From Wuchereria bancrofti (Eukaryota; Nematoda; Chromadorea; Rhabditida; Onchocercidae), in NCBI GenBank assembly GCA_005281725.1, contig SSBO01000012.1:21592779-21656778 (forward strand): a stretch of DNA of 64,000 nucleotides, given 5' to 3'. Shown in pieces: positions 1 to 14,336 of this stretch. The first letter of the stretch is position 1. Every line of letters begins with the position of its first letter. Made by a program: the position numbers and the translations under genes. The notes beneath the pieces are model-generated. The model made no database searches and was not told where the DNA came from. It saw only the letters and a list, made by a program, of their open reading frames with translations.

Positions 1-2853
1 TAAGATTTACAGTAGACAATACAAACTGTTATAATACTAAACGAGAAATGAGGGTTAACGCAATGCAGTAACGTGAATTCTAAACTGTAAACCTCCAGAG
101 TAGCACCCTAGACTTGTCATACCGAATTTATCAGTTCAATCGACTATTCTTCCTCAGTCCTCAGCCATGTATTTTCAAAATACTTGGTAGAACTTTTACT
201 TCTATTATTAATTAGCGATTAATAACCAATTCTATCATCTTTAAAGCTTTTTATGATTCCAGTCTGTGATATACAATATTGCAGCAATGAAATTGCTACC
301 ATAGTATGCACAACTAACTAGTAACCGGAAAAACAGCACCCGTATGTCCAATTCTCTACTTTCAATCATTACTGACAAAGGTAGAGTGTAGATTTATGGT
401 CTCTATGTCATTCAGCAAATTGCAAATCATCTTTCCATGAGAAAATTTAACTCACCTGTGGAAGATAATGCAGAAAGAATAAAACAAATAAAGAAATCAA
501 ACTAACATTATAATAGAAAATCGGCAAAACTTAAATAAATGTCTACAACATACTACACATCAAATAGAAGCTGTTAATACATCAGAACTGCTTCAGTACA
601 CGCAAAACATGATTTGACCCATGACCTCGTCCCATGATGTGACCCATGACCCCGTCCTCATTATTCCGATTTGCCTCGGTCCGCTTACCCCTCCGTTTAG
701 GGTAAGCCAACAGACCAACACTCTTGCTCCATCCACAAGTGGCACACACTATCGCTCGCTTGGGCTATGTCACACATTTTAGTAATTACTGAGAGCAATC
801 AATCGTTGTGAGAACCAGACAAAACATAACATATTCAATGTATCATTGACATTTCTACATGACACAAAGGTATGTCATAGGTAAGGAGAGTGGTCACTCT
901 AGTCATTAGCCACTGGTCATTTGGTGGTAATTATACCAGCTTTGTCATTCCATTACAAAAAATAAAGAAAAATTAAAAGGTAAAATGAGTTGGATATCAT
1001 AGATTATCGTTTGCTTTTTTATGAGACGCTATTCAACCAAGTTACTAAGTGAATATAAGAGCACTTACTAACAAATATCTTATTAACGAGAATTTGTAAA
1101 CTTTTAGACGATGATTTATTGCAAAAAGGAAAATATACCTTATTGCAATTTTAATTTGTTCAATGATATGTCACAATTTTAATAGTTCTATTTAAAAATT
1201 TTTTTTTGTGAATTAAAAACTTTAATATTTGTATGCACATGTTTCATTTTCTTTAATTTGAAAAGGCATTACGGTACGTTCAATTTTGTTCAATTATTAT
1301 CACATAACAATTATTATCTTTTTCGGGAATTTTTAGAAATCATTCATTTATATCTGAAACAAATTATTTTTAATAATCTAACATGAATGCTACACAAAAT
1401 CCAAAGTTAACATTTATCTCATCATCAAATGAAAATGTTTAAAGTGCAGTAATATTAAACAAACCTTGCAATGTTTTAGTGTTTTATCTTGCACTGAGTA
1501 TAGAGCTTGAACTCTTTCATTTCCGCCAGTACCTGTAACTTATGAATTACCTGTCATTTCGTCATCACTTGAATTTAATACTGAAACTCGTTACAATACA
1601 GTTGTATAAAGTGGTTCAACCCATTTGTATATTTAGTTTGTTCGCTTCTTACCTTGCATAAAATTTCAAAGATAAATAACTGTTCCGGTACTTTCCCAAG
1701 AATAAATAACTGTTCCGGCAAGATTCACTTACACTATATTACTGTTAAATGATGTGTTAGATTTAAAAGAAAAGTTCATTAATGTTTAGATTTCAATAGC
1801 ATTTTCTTCCCAGTTGTTAACTTAGCTATAAACTCTACCAGAATTAAGCTTACATGATGCGGAATGATCCGTATCGGTGCATTCATCAATATATTGCGAT
1901 ATATTCCGCGCGGTATCAGCGCTCGACAATGAGCGGCATGAAGATTCACTGATTAGTGCCGTTTCCATAAGTTCGCTCAGTACGCAATACCATTCTGGTA
2001 ACTAAATATGCGCAAATGGTGCAAATTTGCAAACTTACTGTTTAATGTCAAATCATTTTCTATATAAGTGTGTGTGTGTATGTGTATGTGTGTGTCTGTG
2101 TACGTGTATGTGTGTGTATGTACCACAACAAGTAAGTATTGCATTCTACATGGCTTATCCATTTTCACGAATGATATATGAATGAACTGTAAATAATACT
2201 AGGAAAAGTTAAGAAATAATTAAAATTTTAAATTATCATACTTACTATATTAAAAATATAACTAAACAACTTATAACTTTAAAGAAAAAAAATTAATTAA
2301 ACGCATAAAAAACAAAATATCAATTAAAACAGAGTATACAAGAGATTAAAATAATTAAAAGAATAATCTGTAAGATAATATATAATCAAAAATTTAATAT
2401 ATATATGAGATTTATTTTTTTCTTCTTTTTCAAATTTCAATATGTAAAAAAACAAAAAAAAAAAAAAAACCGTTGCTGGCAAGGAAGTATTAATTTTATA
2501 TGGTGGTTTCCACAATGTATGTGTTATTAGTTCACTTTTACCATTCATCCAATAACTATCGATAATTATATCATCATCACGACAAAAATGAATCTAAACA
2601 AACATTTGATAAAAATAAACTTTTTATAGACAAAAAGAAAAAAAAAATAGAAAAACATGATAAAGTTTGAATAAGATATAGTATAAAACGATTAGTTCAC
2701 ATTTAATTTTCATTTCAATAGTTTTAATTATCGATCGTAATGTGATAAATTATTCAATTTGTATTATAATTTAGGAAAAGAATCGTCTTGATAAGTTAGA
2801 AATTTATTTCATATCTAATCTTTCATCTTTTATTTTTCTTCTTTTTAATAATT
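1..2853. other. Intergenic AT-rich stretch with short repeats
   Basis: I see no supportable exon here on either strand. It holds a 17-bp direct repeat at 616-632 and 641-657, a second 17-bp direct repeat at 672-688 and 702-718 of the second kilobase (1672-1688 and 1702-1718), a TG-rich microsatellite at about 2066-2120, and long A/T runs near 2450-2470. The short open frames in this stretch are low-complexity or read through the TG repeat, and none has a convincing splice context. Confidence 0.5.
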
Positions 2854-5259
2854 TTACTTCAATATTAGAACCTTGCATTTGAGTTCATTTAATTCTTGCT
2901 CAATTTGATAAGCTATACGATAACTTTCATCGTAAAGTATTAATTGTTCAACATTAGATGGAAGTATTTGTTGAAGGAATAATTTTAATTGTGATATATC
3001 TGGCTTTGACACATACACTGCTACTAATTTTAACATTTTTGAATTCTTTAATGATGGATAATTTTTAAAGAATGATTTATTGGTGGTACTAATTGAATAT
3101 AATGACGGTGCCAATGTTAGACAAGTTAAATGATCCAAGTTATCTGTAAAAATAACACAAAATATTATTGAATAAAATATTGAAATATTAAAATATCAAA
3201 TTATACTAAATATTAGAATATTAAAATACTAAAAAAATTATCATCAAATATATTTGCAATAATAATGATCAAAAATTTACTTATAGCTTGAAAACAAATA
3301 AACACATCTTCAGATGGTATAAGAGCACCTAATAAACACAATTTTTCCAGTGTTTTCTGATATTTCAAACAAAATAATTTTAAAACTGATCCTGTTATTA
3401 CAACACCCTGTAAAATTATTGTCTATGATAGAAAAATATTATTAATATTTTACTTCCTATTCTCCGAGATACATCCATAATATAAATAAAGCAAAAGTAA
3501 AACAATAAATAAATCTGATATTTGAACAAAATTTTTTTGAATTAAACAATACACAGATTTAAATTGTTCAATGCATACATACCTGTAATTTAATATCATT
3601 AAGGGATGTTGATGTAAGTTTTGTCACCTGTCGTTCGCAGATGATATTCCGATGACATTTATCATCGTTATATCGTTGTTGTATATGAAGTAAGTGCAAT
3701 TTTGAAAATGAAAAAAGCGAATCAATTATCGATTCATACTGACTTCTGAATATTTATTTATTTAAAAAACAAAAAACAAAAAAAAAAAAAGAAAGAAAAA
3801 CAAAGTACGAAGGGATCAGTTAGGTTTACTGTTTGATCTCTCATGATTAGAATGAAAATTTTGATTGATTAATACAAACATTTTTAATTAATTAATAGAA
3901 ACATTTTCTCATTTGTTACATTTACTTTTTGTTTTGTAATAATTTCAGAAAAAAAAATAGTAACATTGAAAAGAAAAACTTTTGTATGTAAAATTTAACT
4001 CAACAAAATATTACAATGCTTTAAACTTTGCAATAATTTTTTTTTTTTAAAAATACTCGAAAACAATTGATATTATTAAAAATTATTATTTTCAATTGTT
4101 ATATAATTAATTAAGAATGATTAGGATGAAGATTTTAATTAATTAATGCAAATATTTTTTGATTGTTCTCCGTGGTATGACGGACGACAGATAAATATGC
4201 AATTGCTGTATTTCGTTTAATTGAAAGAGTTACTTACTCAGTGAAAAAGTTACTCGAAATGTAAAGTTCATGAACATTCACTAAATCATGCAATATACTA
4301 CTATTTACATTACGTAACGCATGTTTGTCATGTATTGCTAATTTCCGGATTAACGGACATCGTTTCAGGAGTGGTACTATTATCGATTCCTGCAACTATA
4401 ACTTTCATCAGATTTTCTAATCCTTCTTGCAATTTTCATTAATTTATTTTCAAGATAAATAAAAAGCATTCCTGATTCGTTTGTTTAGTCCATTTCTTAT
4501 CTTTATTTTAAGTATCAAAAAAGAATCGAAATTACGGCAAAGTATGAAATCAGGTGAGAAACTATTCTTCTTAACTTTCATTTCACTTTTTTTCTTCATT
4601 GTTTGCTAAATTTAAATCAGTTTTAGTTCTTCAAAAAAAAAAAAGAAAGTGACAAAAACATTGATTAACTGAATGCTGATCCACTTCAATTATAAAACCT
4701 TTTCCGGACAAAGTGATGCCATCAACACGAATTGAACAACACAGCACATCTTCCCACTAAAATTTCAACTATCAGTTTTAATTTTTAACTCTAACTTTTT
4801 AAAAGCATATCTTCAAACTACTAAAATCTTTCTTATTTAACAATCTTTCTTTTTTTTTTTAAAAAATTTCTTTTAGTAATTTAAAGAATAAGAAAATTTC
4901 AAGTGACATATTTTCTAAATTATATTATCATTTATTAACACATCTTTTTATTGCTCTGTTCTTTCTATGATAAATTTTAAGCTGAACTGATGTATCTATT
5001 ATCAGAATTTTTAAATAGCAAAGCAATAAATTATTTCAAATAAAATCAACAACAAATTACATATGCTACAAAATTATCTATTACAAAATATTTTAAAATT
5101 TTTAAAAGATAACTTTTTTTTTTTTTTCAACTACCATTACAATACCTTATTGAATAACTTATAGAAGGTAGTGTTGATAGCAGCAAATCGTATCCTACTT
5201 TTTATATCAAGATATTGAAATAGACGCCAAATAACATCATCCGATAGAATATCCAACAT
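2854..5259 (-). CDS. F-box domain protein, 228 aa, four exons
   Basis: Probable substrate-recognition subunit of an SCF (Skp1-cullin-F-box) ubiquitin ligase. Exons, in transcript order: 5259-5146, 3738-3583, 3407-3281 and 3143-2854. All junctions keep phase and are flanked by GT...AG, giving a 228-residue ORF. Residues 1-38 are the F-box: MLDILSDDVIWRLFQYLDIK, then SRIRFAAINTTFYKLF, with the usual hydrophobic and acidic spacing. The remaining 190 residues are Leu/Ile-rich (LNDIKLQGVV, LDHLTCLTLAPSL, SNVEQLILYDES) and look like degenerate leucine-rich or F-box-associated repeats of the kind expanded in nematodes. I chose the start because a stop lies 13 codons upstream and an AG acceptor sits at about 5296. 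A polyadenylation-like AATAAA lies at 2829-2834. The first intron is 1.4 kb, so a missed exon is possible. The substrate cannot be inferred. Confidence 0.72.
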
Positions 5260-7059
5260 TCTTAACAATTCTAACTGTTCAATCAATAAATCGATCTAAT
5301 CAATTTTTTTTTCAATCAATTTCAAATCAATTTTAATCGCTCTAAGTTGAAAATACTTTTTTTAGCAAAATACAAAACTTAGTATGGTAAAATTTCAATT
5401 TTCAATTAAATTTTTGCAATTTATTTCTTTTTCATGCACATTGTATCTTCAAAATTAGTAGGAAGAAAAGAGCCGACCGATTTTGATAACTTTCATAAAC
5501 TAATCACGCTTAACATTTAAAAGATTATAAAAATTTATGTAAATTATACAATTCGATGTTATTTCAAAGATTTGAATAAACTTTTTTTATTATAAATCAA
5601 AACTTTATCAATTGTATGCGCTAATAACTAGCAGTGATTATCAAATAATAAAGTTCAATGAATATACGAATGAAATTTTAATGCATTATATTAAATTAAA
5701 AATTTAAATAGTAATATTAACTAGCGTTGTTTTTTTTTTTCATTGCCATTATTATTAGTTCTTATCAGTATTTAAAATTCCATTCCAATCATTTATCAGT
5801 GTTAAAGATCAAAGTAGAAAAATATTTCAATTCATGAAGATTATCAGTGGCAATATTAGCATGAATTGAGCGGAAATGTATAAGTAAAATTTGATAAGTC
5901 AACAAGTTTTCATTATTTGTAAACAATCATACAATGATACCTTTACAATCATACAATATTTTATGACCATAATTTTTCAATACTTTTTCAAGATTTGCAA
6001 AAAAGCTTTCAATCAAAGACTTTCAATTTTTATTATATTTACGTATTCTTCAATTTTTCATGCGTTGATTTTAAATTCAAATTCTGTAATTTTTTTTTTG
6101 TTCCAATTGAAGCATATTAAAACAATCTTTATGACAAGCAAAAAATTTCCATACTTCTTACATTTCGTTTTCTTTTTGTTTTGATTAAATTTCTAAAAAT
6201 TTAACGATAGAATAAAAAAAAAAACAAAATGAAATATGAACAAATGAGAAAAAAAAATGATATAAATTAACTAAATTAAACTAAATTAATTTTCGTACTT
6301 TATCATTAATATTAATTGGAAAAATTTGAGCACAATATTTGAATAATAGTAAAACTATAATAGCATCAAATAATATTCATATATAATTTCAAGATTACTT
6401 AAAAGAACAGAAAAATGAAAATGATAGTGAGAGTGTGTGATAAGCAATGATAAAATTATAATCACGTGAAAACTGATCCTTCAATGTGCTTATTTAAAGT
6501 TCAAATTATTCGTTATGCAAAACATTTGTATTTGTCACCTCTTTTCCACCTGTCAATGTCTCTGATAATGTGTCATTGTTCAAACATCTCTTTGTTGTGC
6601 TGTAATGCTTAAAGAGAGCTTTGAAAATTTACAAATACATCATTTTATTCCATCCCTTTAACTCTTTTCATTTTTTTTTTTTTTTTTGAATTAAAAAAAG
6701 ATTCATGATTTTTTTCTTTTTAATTTCTATTTGTTGTTTAATAGAAAATTGTGCAAAAAATTGTTTAATCTAATAAATATCTTATTCTAATGCAAAATAT
6801 GTTATTCTTTATATAACAATAAAAATCTAATTTACAATATTAAAATGTTGCATAGTAATTCATTATCAGTTATTATTATCAGTTATAATATTAAATGTTG
6901 TATTGTATTTCGTTATCAGTTATTATCAACGAAACTTCAAAAAAAAAAAAAACGCAATTTGTTGAATGTAATAATGAAATGATAATGATCAATTTTTGTT
7001 ATCATATCATAACATTGTTATTTACAGATATGGATATAGCATTTTATAAATGATATGAA
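5260..7059. other. Divergent spacer between the F-box and membrane-protein genes
   Basis: An AT-rich spacer of 1.8 kb separates two divergent genes, so both promoters should lie here. A possible acceptor for the F-box mRNA is at 5296-5297 (minus strand) and one for the membrane-protein mRNA is at 7026-7027. Degenerate repeats of an ATTATCAGTTAT element occur at about 6860-6920, and a TTC/TC-rich tract lies at 7123-7155 inside the first intron of the next gene. The frame at 5891-6184 is Phe/Ile-rich low complexity and I do not call it. Confidence 0.4.
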
Positions 7060-7063
7060 ATGA
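7028..7063 (+). promoter_or_regulatory. Cluster of three upstream ORFs before the membrane-protein start
   Basis: Directly after a TTTACAG acceptor-like site (7021-7027) three ATGs precede the chosen start at 7060. One opens a 7-codon frame (7030-7053). Two open single-sense-codon frames, ATG-ATA-TGA at 7050-7058 and ATG-AAA-TGA at 7055-7063; the latter overlaps the main ATG. If the mRNA 5' end lies at or before 7028 these would be expected to lower or regulate translation. The position of the mRNA 5' end is not known. Confidence 0.3.
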
Positions 7064-8539
7064 GTCGAAATATAATTAAAAGAGGTTACACAATTGTAAC
7101 TGTTGCTCAATTGGTATTCAATTCTTCTTCTTCTTCTCTCTCTCTCTTTTTTTTTTCTGAAAGATTTATAAGTTTTCATTTAAAAATTTTAATTTGTACA
7201 TTTTGTTATAATTCAGAAATAATTATATGCTAATTATTATACTACGTATATTATGCATTTAAAAATTGAATTTAGGTAAAATAAATTAGACTGATGATAA
7301 ATATTTTTCTGATACTATCAATATTTACTTCCTATCATAACTAATTATTTCGAATAATTCTAATCAAAACAATCTAATAAATGAAATGAATTAGTAAATT
7401 AATATGAAATGAAATTAATTTAGAGTTTTTCATTTATTGCACTGTTCGTTAGCTCATTTATTTGGAATAATGGTGACGTATACATTCAACTCGGTTACAA
7501 TGGTTATGGATGGCAAACACTTATCATTGCATGTTTATGTATCATTTTGATAATTAATTTAATTAGTTCACTTGCACAATTAAGTGGCACAAATATATTT
7601 CAAGAACATGGCAAATTTAAGGTACAAATCAATTTTTCATTTCTTTCTTTCTTCCTTTCTTTCTTTCTTTTTTTTGCCTTTCAATTTTAATTTTTAAATT
7701 TATCAACAAAAGAATAATAAATGAAAATTAATTAATTTGTTTTTTTTCTCCTTTTTTTTTAAAAAAAATTATTAATTCATTAGTTTTAATTAAACGATTA
7801 TTAATTCTTTAATAATTTTTTTCATATTAAAATTATTCATTCAACAATAATTTCAGTTACTAATCATTTATGGTTTTTGCGCATTAATGGCAATTATTGC
7901 TGCATCTTTAGAAACTTGGAATAGCAAATTAGCAGCAAATGCTGAAAACAATATCCTTCATCCACGTTTTGTTATCACTGCTGTAAATTATCAGTTTCAT
8001 TATGTTTAATTAATATTTTAAACATAAATTTATTATAATTAATTCTTAACATTTGAATTATTTAAAAATTTTAGGAAACTAAAATTTAAAAAAAAAAATT
8101 TTAGGAAGCTAAAAAATATAATATAAAATTAAAAGAATATTATTATAGAAAAGTATTATAATGTATTAATTAATTAATTCCATTGATATTTTTTTCAGTA
8201 ATTTTTTCATGACAAATTTTTGTATAAAATTAAAAAAANNNATATTATTATAGAAATACACTTTTTCTCACTAGCAAACTTTTAATTTTTATTCAAATTA
8301 GAAAATTTTCTCACAATTTTTCTCACTTATTTATACAAATAGATGAGCATTGCAAACAAAATGAAAACAACTTTATCAATAACTAATTTCCAAAAATACT
8401 AAAATAATTAAGCTTTTCTTTTTTAATTTAGAAACTTTCATGAAAACTAAAATTAAATCAATTTCAGGTGTTGGCTTGGCTGCTTGTTTTATCGCATGCT
8501 ATCATGATTTTAATTATTTTACTTATGCAACAGCATTAA
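7060..8539 (+). CDS. Four-pass membrane protein, 149 aa, four exons
   Basis: Small tetraspan membrane protein of unknown function. Exons 7060-7113, 7424-7621, 7857-7982 and 8468-8539 are all phase 0 with GT...AG borders and join into one ORF ending in TAA. Predicted membrane segments are at about residues 10-32, 48-72, 85-105 and 127-146, with short hydrophilic loops between them. The first membrane segment spans the exon 1/2 junction and the last lies wholly in exon 4. The small size and four-helix plan resemble claudin-like, MARVEL or nematode clc-like families, but I see no diagnostic motif (for example the claudin W-GLW-C-C set) and do not assign one. Intron 3 contains a three-N gap at 8239-8241. 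The frame at 8440-8640 overlaps exon 4 but is a different reading frame and is a shadow. Confidence 0.7.
8239..8241. other. Assembly gap of three Ns
   Basis: Three Ns lie inside intron 3 of the membrane-protein gene. The sequence on both sides (8223-8255) repeats, with small changes, the sequence at 8122-8153, so the gap probably marks a badly resolved local repeat. Confidence 0.9.
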
Positions 8540-10582
8540 ATGAAGTCGAAGATATCATTAATTCTTTCTACGTAATATTTCATTTTTTCAGTTTAATGTG
8601 TTACTTCAGTAAAATGATAATTTACAACTTAATAAATTAAATTTATGCAAATAATCATGGATATCTCTGAATATCGGTAATATCAACGATAGATAATTTT
8701 GATATTTAAATTTATAATTTAAATTGACAATTTTATATTTAAACTGGTAATTTTGACATTTTAATTGATGAAAATAAAAGTGAGCAAAGTAAGTAAAAGT
8801 GAAATTCATAAAAATGAAATAAATTTGTTTAGTCGTATGGGATTAAGAGCATATCTGAAAAAAAAAAAAAGAAATTGATTTTCTTTTGATTGAATAAAGT
8901 ATAAGCATATGAGTATGAAAATGTTTCTAAAATTTGAAATATATCAAATAAAAATAAATGGAATTAAGGGATGAAATGAAATTAGCTTTTAGTAATACTA
9001 TTGCCTTTTAAGAAACAACTTAATCACTTATTTCACAAAATTTATACTTTAAAAAGTCTATGTTAAGCTTATAGAACTTTGAATTTTTCTTTTCTTTTTT
9101 TTTTTAAAAAATTTGGTTAATATCTTTTGTTTTATATTAAAATAAAATGAATCATAAATGATGTTATATTATTTCTAATTCGAAACAATAATACATTGCC
9201 ATATTCATTTTTCATCTTTTTAAATCTCAATTAATAACAAATAACTTTGATAAAGTAAAAAAAAAAGAATGGCTGAATTAAGCTAAAATTAGTAATCAAT
9301 GAATCTTAAATGAGTAATTAACATTCTTAATTTTAATATTGCATGCGATTCAACTTTGAATAAATTTTGTCAAATTTGTTAAAAAAATTTTTTTTTTAAA
9401 CAAACAGTTTAGCAATCATTTGAATAAAAAACAAAAATGTAAAATTATGTCTTACAAATGAAATATTACTATCATTTAAATCATTTTTCTCTTTATTTAA
9501 TGAATCAATTAATGTTTGTATGAAATAATTCATAAAGGAATAATTGTGAAATATAAGTGTTTAATATGATTCTAAAATTCAGTTTCTAATTATTTCGATT
9601 AAAATTATTTCTCAACTTTACTTTTAGTCTTATGAATTCATGTTTATAAATTATACACAACAAAATCATTACTTCCTATATTATTGCATTTCCGTACTAT
9701 GTATTACAATAATGTTTCATTTATCGATTGATGAGTCATTTCAGATAATAAAATTTAATTGTAAATTTGTCTTCTCATAAAAGTGTAACATAACATTGCA
9801 ATTTACCTAAAATATTGACAATAGTAAAATATGAAATATTTCATTTTTGTCATAATGTGTAGTTGATTTGAAATAAAATATGCACAAAAGAAAATAAACA
9901 CAGATAAATGTTTAAATGAAACTATGAATCATTGATGAGTCATAAAGATTATTCACAAAGATCAGACAATTTATATTATCACCAAGAAATGTTTACGTAT
10001 TAAAGCAATGTAACCTAAAATTAGCATTTCAATACAACATTACTTTATATAATTAGTAGCAGAAAATAACATATTATCAAAATATTTTTCATATTTTAAT
10101 AAACTATTTGTAAACAGTGTCTTAGTAAATAAAATGTTTACAGTAATTAAGCAATGATAAGCATCTATTTTATCTGGAATGCTTGCTTGTAGAATTGTAA
10201 AATTGTTTAGTACTATAATTAAATCATTGAAATTAACTATTTCTTAAAATTCTAAAAATATCAATTTCAAAAAGAAAAAAAAGCAGCAAAATTTTATTTA
10301 ATTTTTTGATCTATTCACTCTAAATTTGAAATATAGAACCTAAAATAATTGCTCATTTGCTTTTTTCGCATTATTTCTCTTTTCATTCCGTTTCATTATT
10401 TTTTTCATCTTTCTCCTACTACACTTTACTCATTTTTTAATCAAAATATCATGAAAATAAGATAACAATTAACTTTTTCTTTTCGTTGATTAAAATTTCA
10501 CTCACATTTGTTTTTTAACTTTTACTATAAAACTAATTGCATTTCCATTGCATTATTTGTCGTTTTCAATTTCTCATTTTTT

Positions 10583-10898
10583 NNNNNNNNNNNNNNNNNN
10601 NNNNNNNNNNNNNNNNNNNNNNNNNNNNNNNNNNNNNNNNNNNNNNNNNNNNNNNNNNNNNNNNNNNNNNNNNNNNNNNNNNNNNNNNNNNNNNNNNNNN
10701 NNNNNNNNNNNNNNNNNNNNNNNNNNNNNNNNNNNNNNNNNNNNNNNNNNNNNNNNNNNNNNNNNNNNNNNNNNNNNNNNNNNNNNNNNNNNNNNNNNNN
10801 NNNNNNNNNNNNNNNNNNNNNNNNNNNNNNNNNNNNNNNNNNNNNNNNNNNNNNNNNNNNNNNNNNNNNNNNNNNNNNNNNNNNNNNNNNNNNNNNNN
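10583..10898. other. Assembly gap of 316 Ns
   Basis: A continuous run of N. All open frames that cross it are artefacts of translating N. Confidence 0.98.
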
Positions 10899-11119
10899 TC
10901 ATCAGGTAACATCATATCACAAATTTAAGTATTTTATGCAATTAATAGATATGTTTTCATTCTTAGTACCTGAATGATACCTTATAAAATACCTTTGGGC
11001 CTCAATTTTATCTTTTTTTTTTTTTTATTTCTAAATCTTACATTGTTAGTATTTTAAATTTTGTGTAGCAAACAGTACATTTAGTTTTAGCAAGAAATTA
11101 ATAAAAAATAAATACCCGT

Positions 11120-11156
<37 letters not shown>

Positions 11157-14100
11157 AGAGCGATAAATCTCTTTCTAAGAATTCAAACTTGATATAGAAT
11201 TATTTAATTAGAAATTTCAAAACTTTTAACTTTTCTATCTAAAGTTATGGTTTGTTTAGACTGAAATATATATAGCCTAAATATTTCGAATAAATAAGCT
11301 AAATAAATAAATTGCTCTATGTTTAAAAAAAAAAAAATGTGGAAATCAAATTGCATATAATTTCGGAATTCAGCATTTCTACCCATTAGCAAAAAAATTT
11401 CGGATTTCTAAAAGAAGTGACATTTTCCAGAAATGAATTAATCATTTTACTTTATCCCTAATATTAGCACGTGTGACGTGAACGTCAACGTGAGATTACA
11501 TACACTTTTTAGAACACTTTTTACAGTGCTTATTTTGCTAAGACTAAATTGTAAACATTGAAAATTAAGCTCTGTAAAAATTTCACATACATAAATTTCT
11601 CATGGAGTAGAAGAACGACAATAACTATTACTTTTTAACACTAATCAAAAAAAAAAAAAACTTTTAAATGATAAGTTTGAATTTATTTATTTTTTTTTTT
11701 TATTCAAACAAAAATAGCCACTGGACTAGTTCACTAAAGAATTCATTTCATTTGGCTTATTTCTAATTTTTCTTTGCTTCAATTTCATCCAAATATATGA
11801 CTGTCTCATTCTTGTCTTATTTTAATGTTTAGCTAAACTAGGCCATATATTTACACTTGCATTCATATTTCCATTTTTATAAACTTCAAAAGTTTATTCT
11901 TAATTTCAACATTTTCATTTTTAATTTTACAAGAGTCTTTATTGATTATTTTTTATAACTTGAAAGAAAATATTCTGATAGAATGTTTTTTCATTTTATT
12001 CTTTATACCGTAGAATATTTCAAGCTTCAATGAACTAAAATGAATGAATGAATGACTCATCTAGGCTTTATGAATGAATGAATGAAATTAGTACTACTAC
12101 CTACTCAGCAAATCTCTCCGCTCTAACATTTTTCCATTAATAAATAAAAAGTTGACCTATAATCTATAATTTCTTCTCATATGTTCTAATTACTTATTAT
12201 TACTTCAATTTTACTCCATTTCATTCTAGTTTTTAAATTCTAATTTTCCTGTTTTGTAGAATACTGAAAAATCTTTCATTCTAATTATTTATTTTATTGC
12301 AATAAAAGAAATATGTAAAAATGGTTGTATATTATTACAAATTAATCAAATAGCAAAAGCTAAACAACTGCTCAAAATGTTAGCATAAAATTCAATAATT
12401 CGATACTAAAACAAAATTTCAAAACAGTGCTATAAAAATATAATAATTTAAATTTGAAAATTTATTAAAGTAGGGTTAATTTTAACTTGCTGACATAAAC
12501 AAATGTTCATTTAATTTCACGAAGCTATGGTTAAAAACTATGGATAAATAGCTATAGAAATAATTAATTTAATTTAGTTTTAAGATAAACAATTTCAATT
12601 TAGTTTTTTTTATGGATCTTTTACTATGTTATTTTAATAGAAATGATAATAAATTCAGGTCTGATAACATGATTAGTGCTTATCATATCACTATGATATA
12701 AAAAAAAAAAGCACACTGTCATGTTCTTCCGATATATTCTTAAAAATATATTCTTTAATGTTCATTTTTTGTTTTATGTCATCATATTTACTTAACATTG
12801 AGATGAAATAATGCAACAAAAAGGTTTAAATTTAAATAATTTCTCTTAATTAGTAATGAGCAATTAATTAGTGACAACAATGTCAAAAAACACTAATGAA
12901 CGTAAAATTCATTAATTTAAAAAATTTTAGAGAATAACTTTAAAAATATGACGAGCAAAATTAATAATTGGACATTAACTAAGAATAATTATTAAAGGTA
13001 AATTATACATAAGCAATGCAAAACGAGAAATTATTAATGAATTCAAATACGATCATCTGATATCTGCTAGGAAAGAAATTTGAACAATTAAAAAAATTTA
13101 ATTAATGAGCATTTTCTTGATTTCATCCATAATTTAGAAAAAAAAAAAAACAATTATTGTTTTCTTTTTTTGTAGTGTTTTCGTTTCATTTTTTCTTTTT
13201 CCATACAATCAGATTGATTAGATTGTAATAAAACTTAAATTCTGTTATATCAATTAACTGAGTAACTGACTGTCATTTTAGAACAAATTTAAGAATTATT
13301 TTCTCAAAATCATACTTATGTAAAAAAAAAAAAAATTTTAAAAAACGTCACAGTGTGATAATCTGTTGCTATGAAAACTTTTTAAATCCCGAACAAATCA
13401 ATAAATATGAAAGAAAGAAAAAAAAAAAAACTACAAAATCTATAACTAATTTCAATAGAAAATGGTATAATTCATTTGTACGATAATTATTCAGTAATAA
13501 TAATATCAACAATTTAATATTTCAATGGATAATAAAATTTTACTTCTATCTGTCATATATTTATATTGTACCTTTCTGCAATCAATTATAATTTCCTTCA
13601 AACATTTCAATTACTTTTATTGGAAATTTTATTTCTATAATTAATTAAATGAGAAAATGATTTTCCTGAAATTCGTAGAATATCAAAGCATAAAATTTTA
13701 TGATATAGGTAGGAATAAATAAAAATTATGAATATGAAATATATTGATTATTATGATCATAATTTTGATTAATACAAATCCTTTGTGTCGAATTTTGTTT
13801 AAATCATTTAAATTTCACCATTTTCAAAAACTGGAAATTATTTTTTGTATTATTTTATTACTTTTTTCGTATTTCTTTTTCATTCAATCAGAGAAATATT
13901 CATTTCACACCTCATTTTTCATTCTATTTTTCTTTTTCATCTTTTTTTTTTTTTGCTTTGTAACCTTAATGTGTTAGCATATGTCTTCTTCTTCTTTTTT
14001 TTTTGAAAAGTAAATTTGGTTTCGAAAACCAAAAATAAATTTAATTTCATGTCATTCTAAGTCTAATTTGCATCAAATTAAGTTTTATTTCCACTAAGAA

Positions 14101-14336
14101 AATGTGTTACAATTGGTTGAAGCAATTGTTTTACATTGTGTTTGATAATTCGTTTTATGACTAAAACATGCAACTTTTTAATTCTATTCAAAATTTCTTC
14201 CTTATCACTGAATTATTTGTTTCACTTAATCTAATCATATCATTTGTTTCTGTAATCTATAATATATCAAAAGTAATTTATCATATAGACAAATTAGAGT
14301 GATAAGTAATCATTGCTTATTTGTTATCTATCTATC

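Noticed and set aside
10508..10977. Open frames of 113-146 codons on both strands
   Set aside because: They consist almost entirely of N from the 316-base gap.
13744..13977. Hydrophobic 77-codon frame
   Set aside because: Phe/Ile runs from poly-T sequence; no supporting exon structure.
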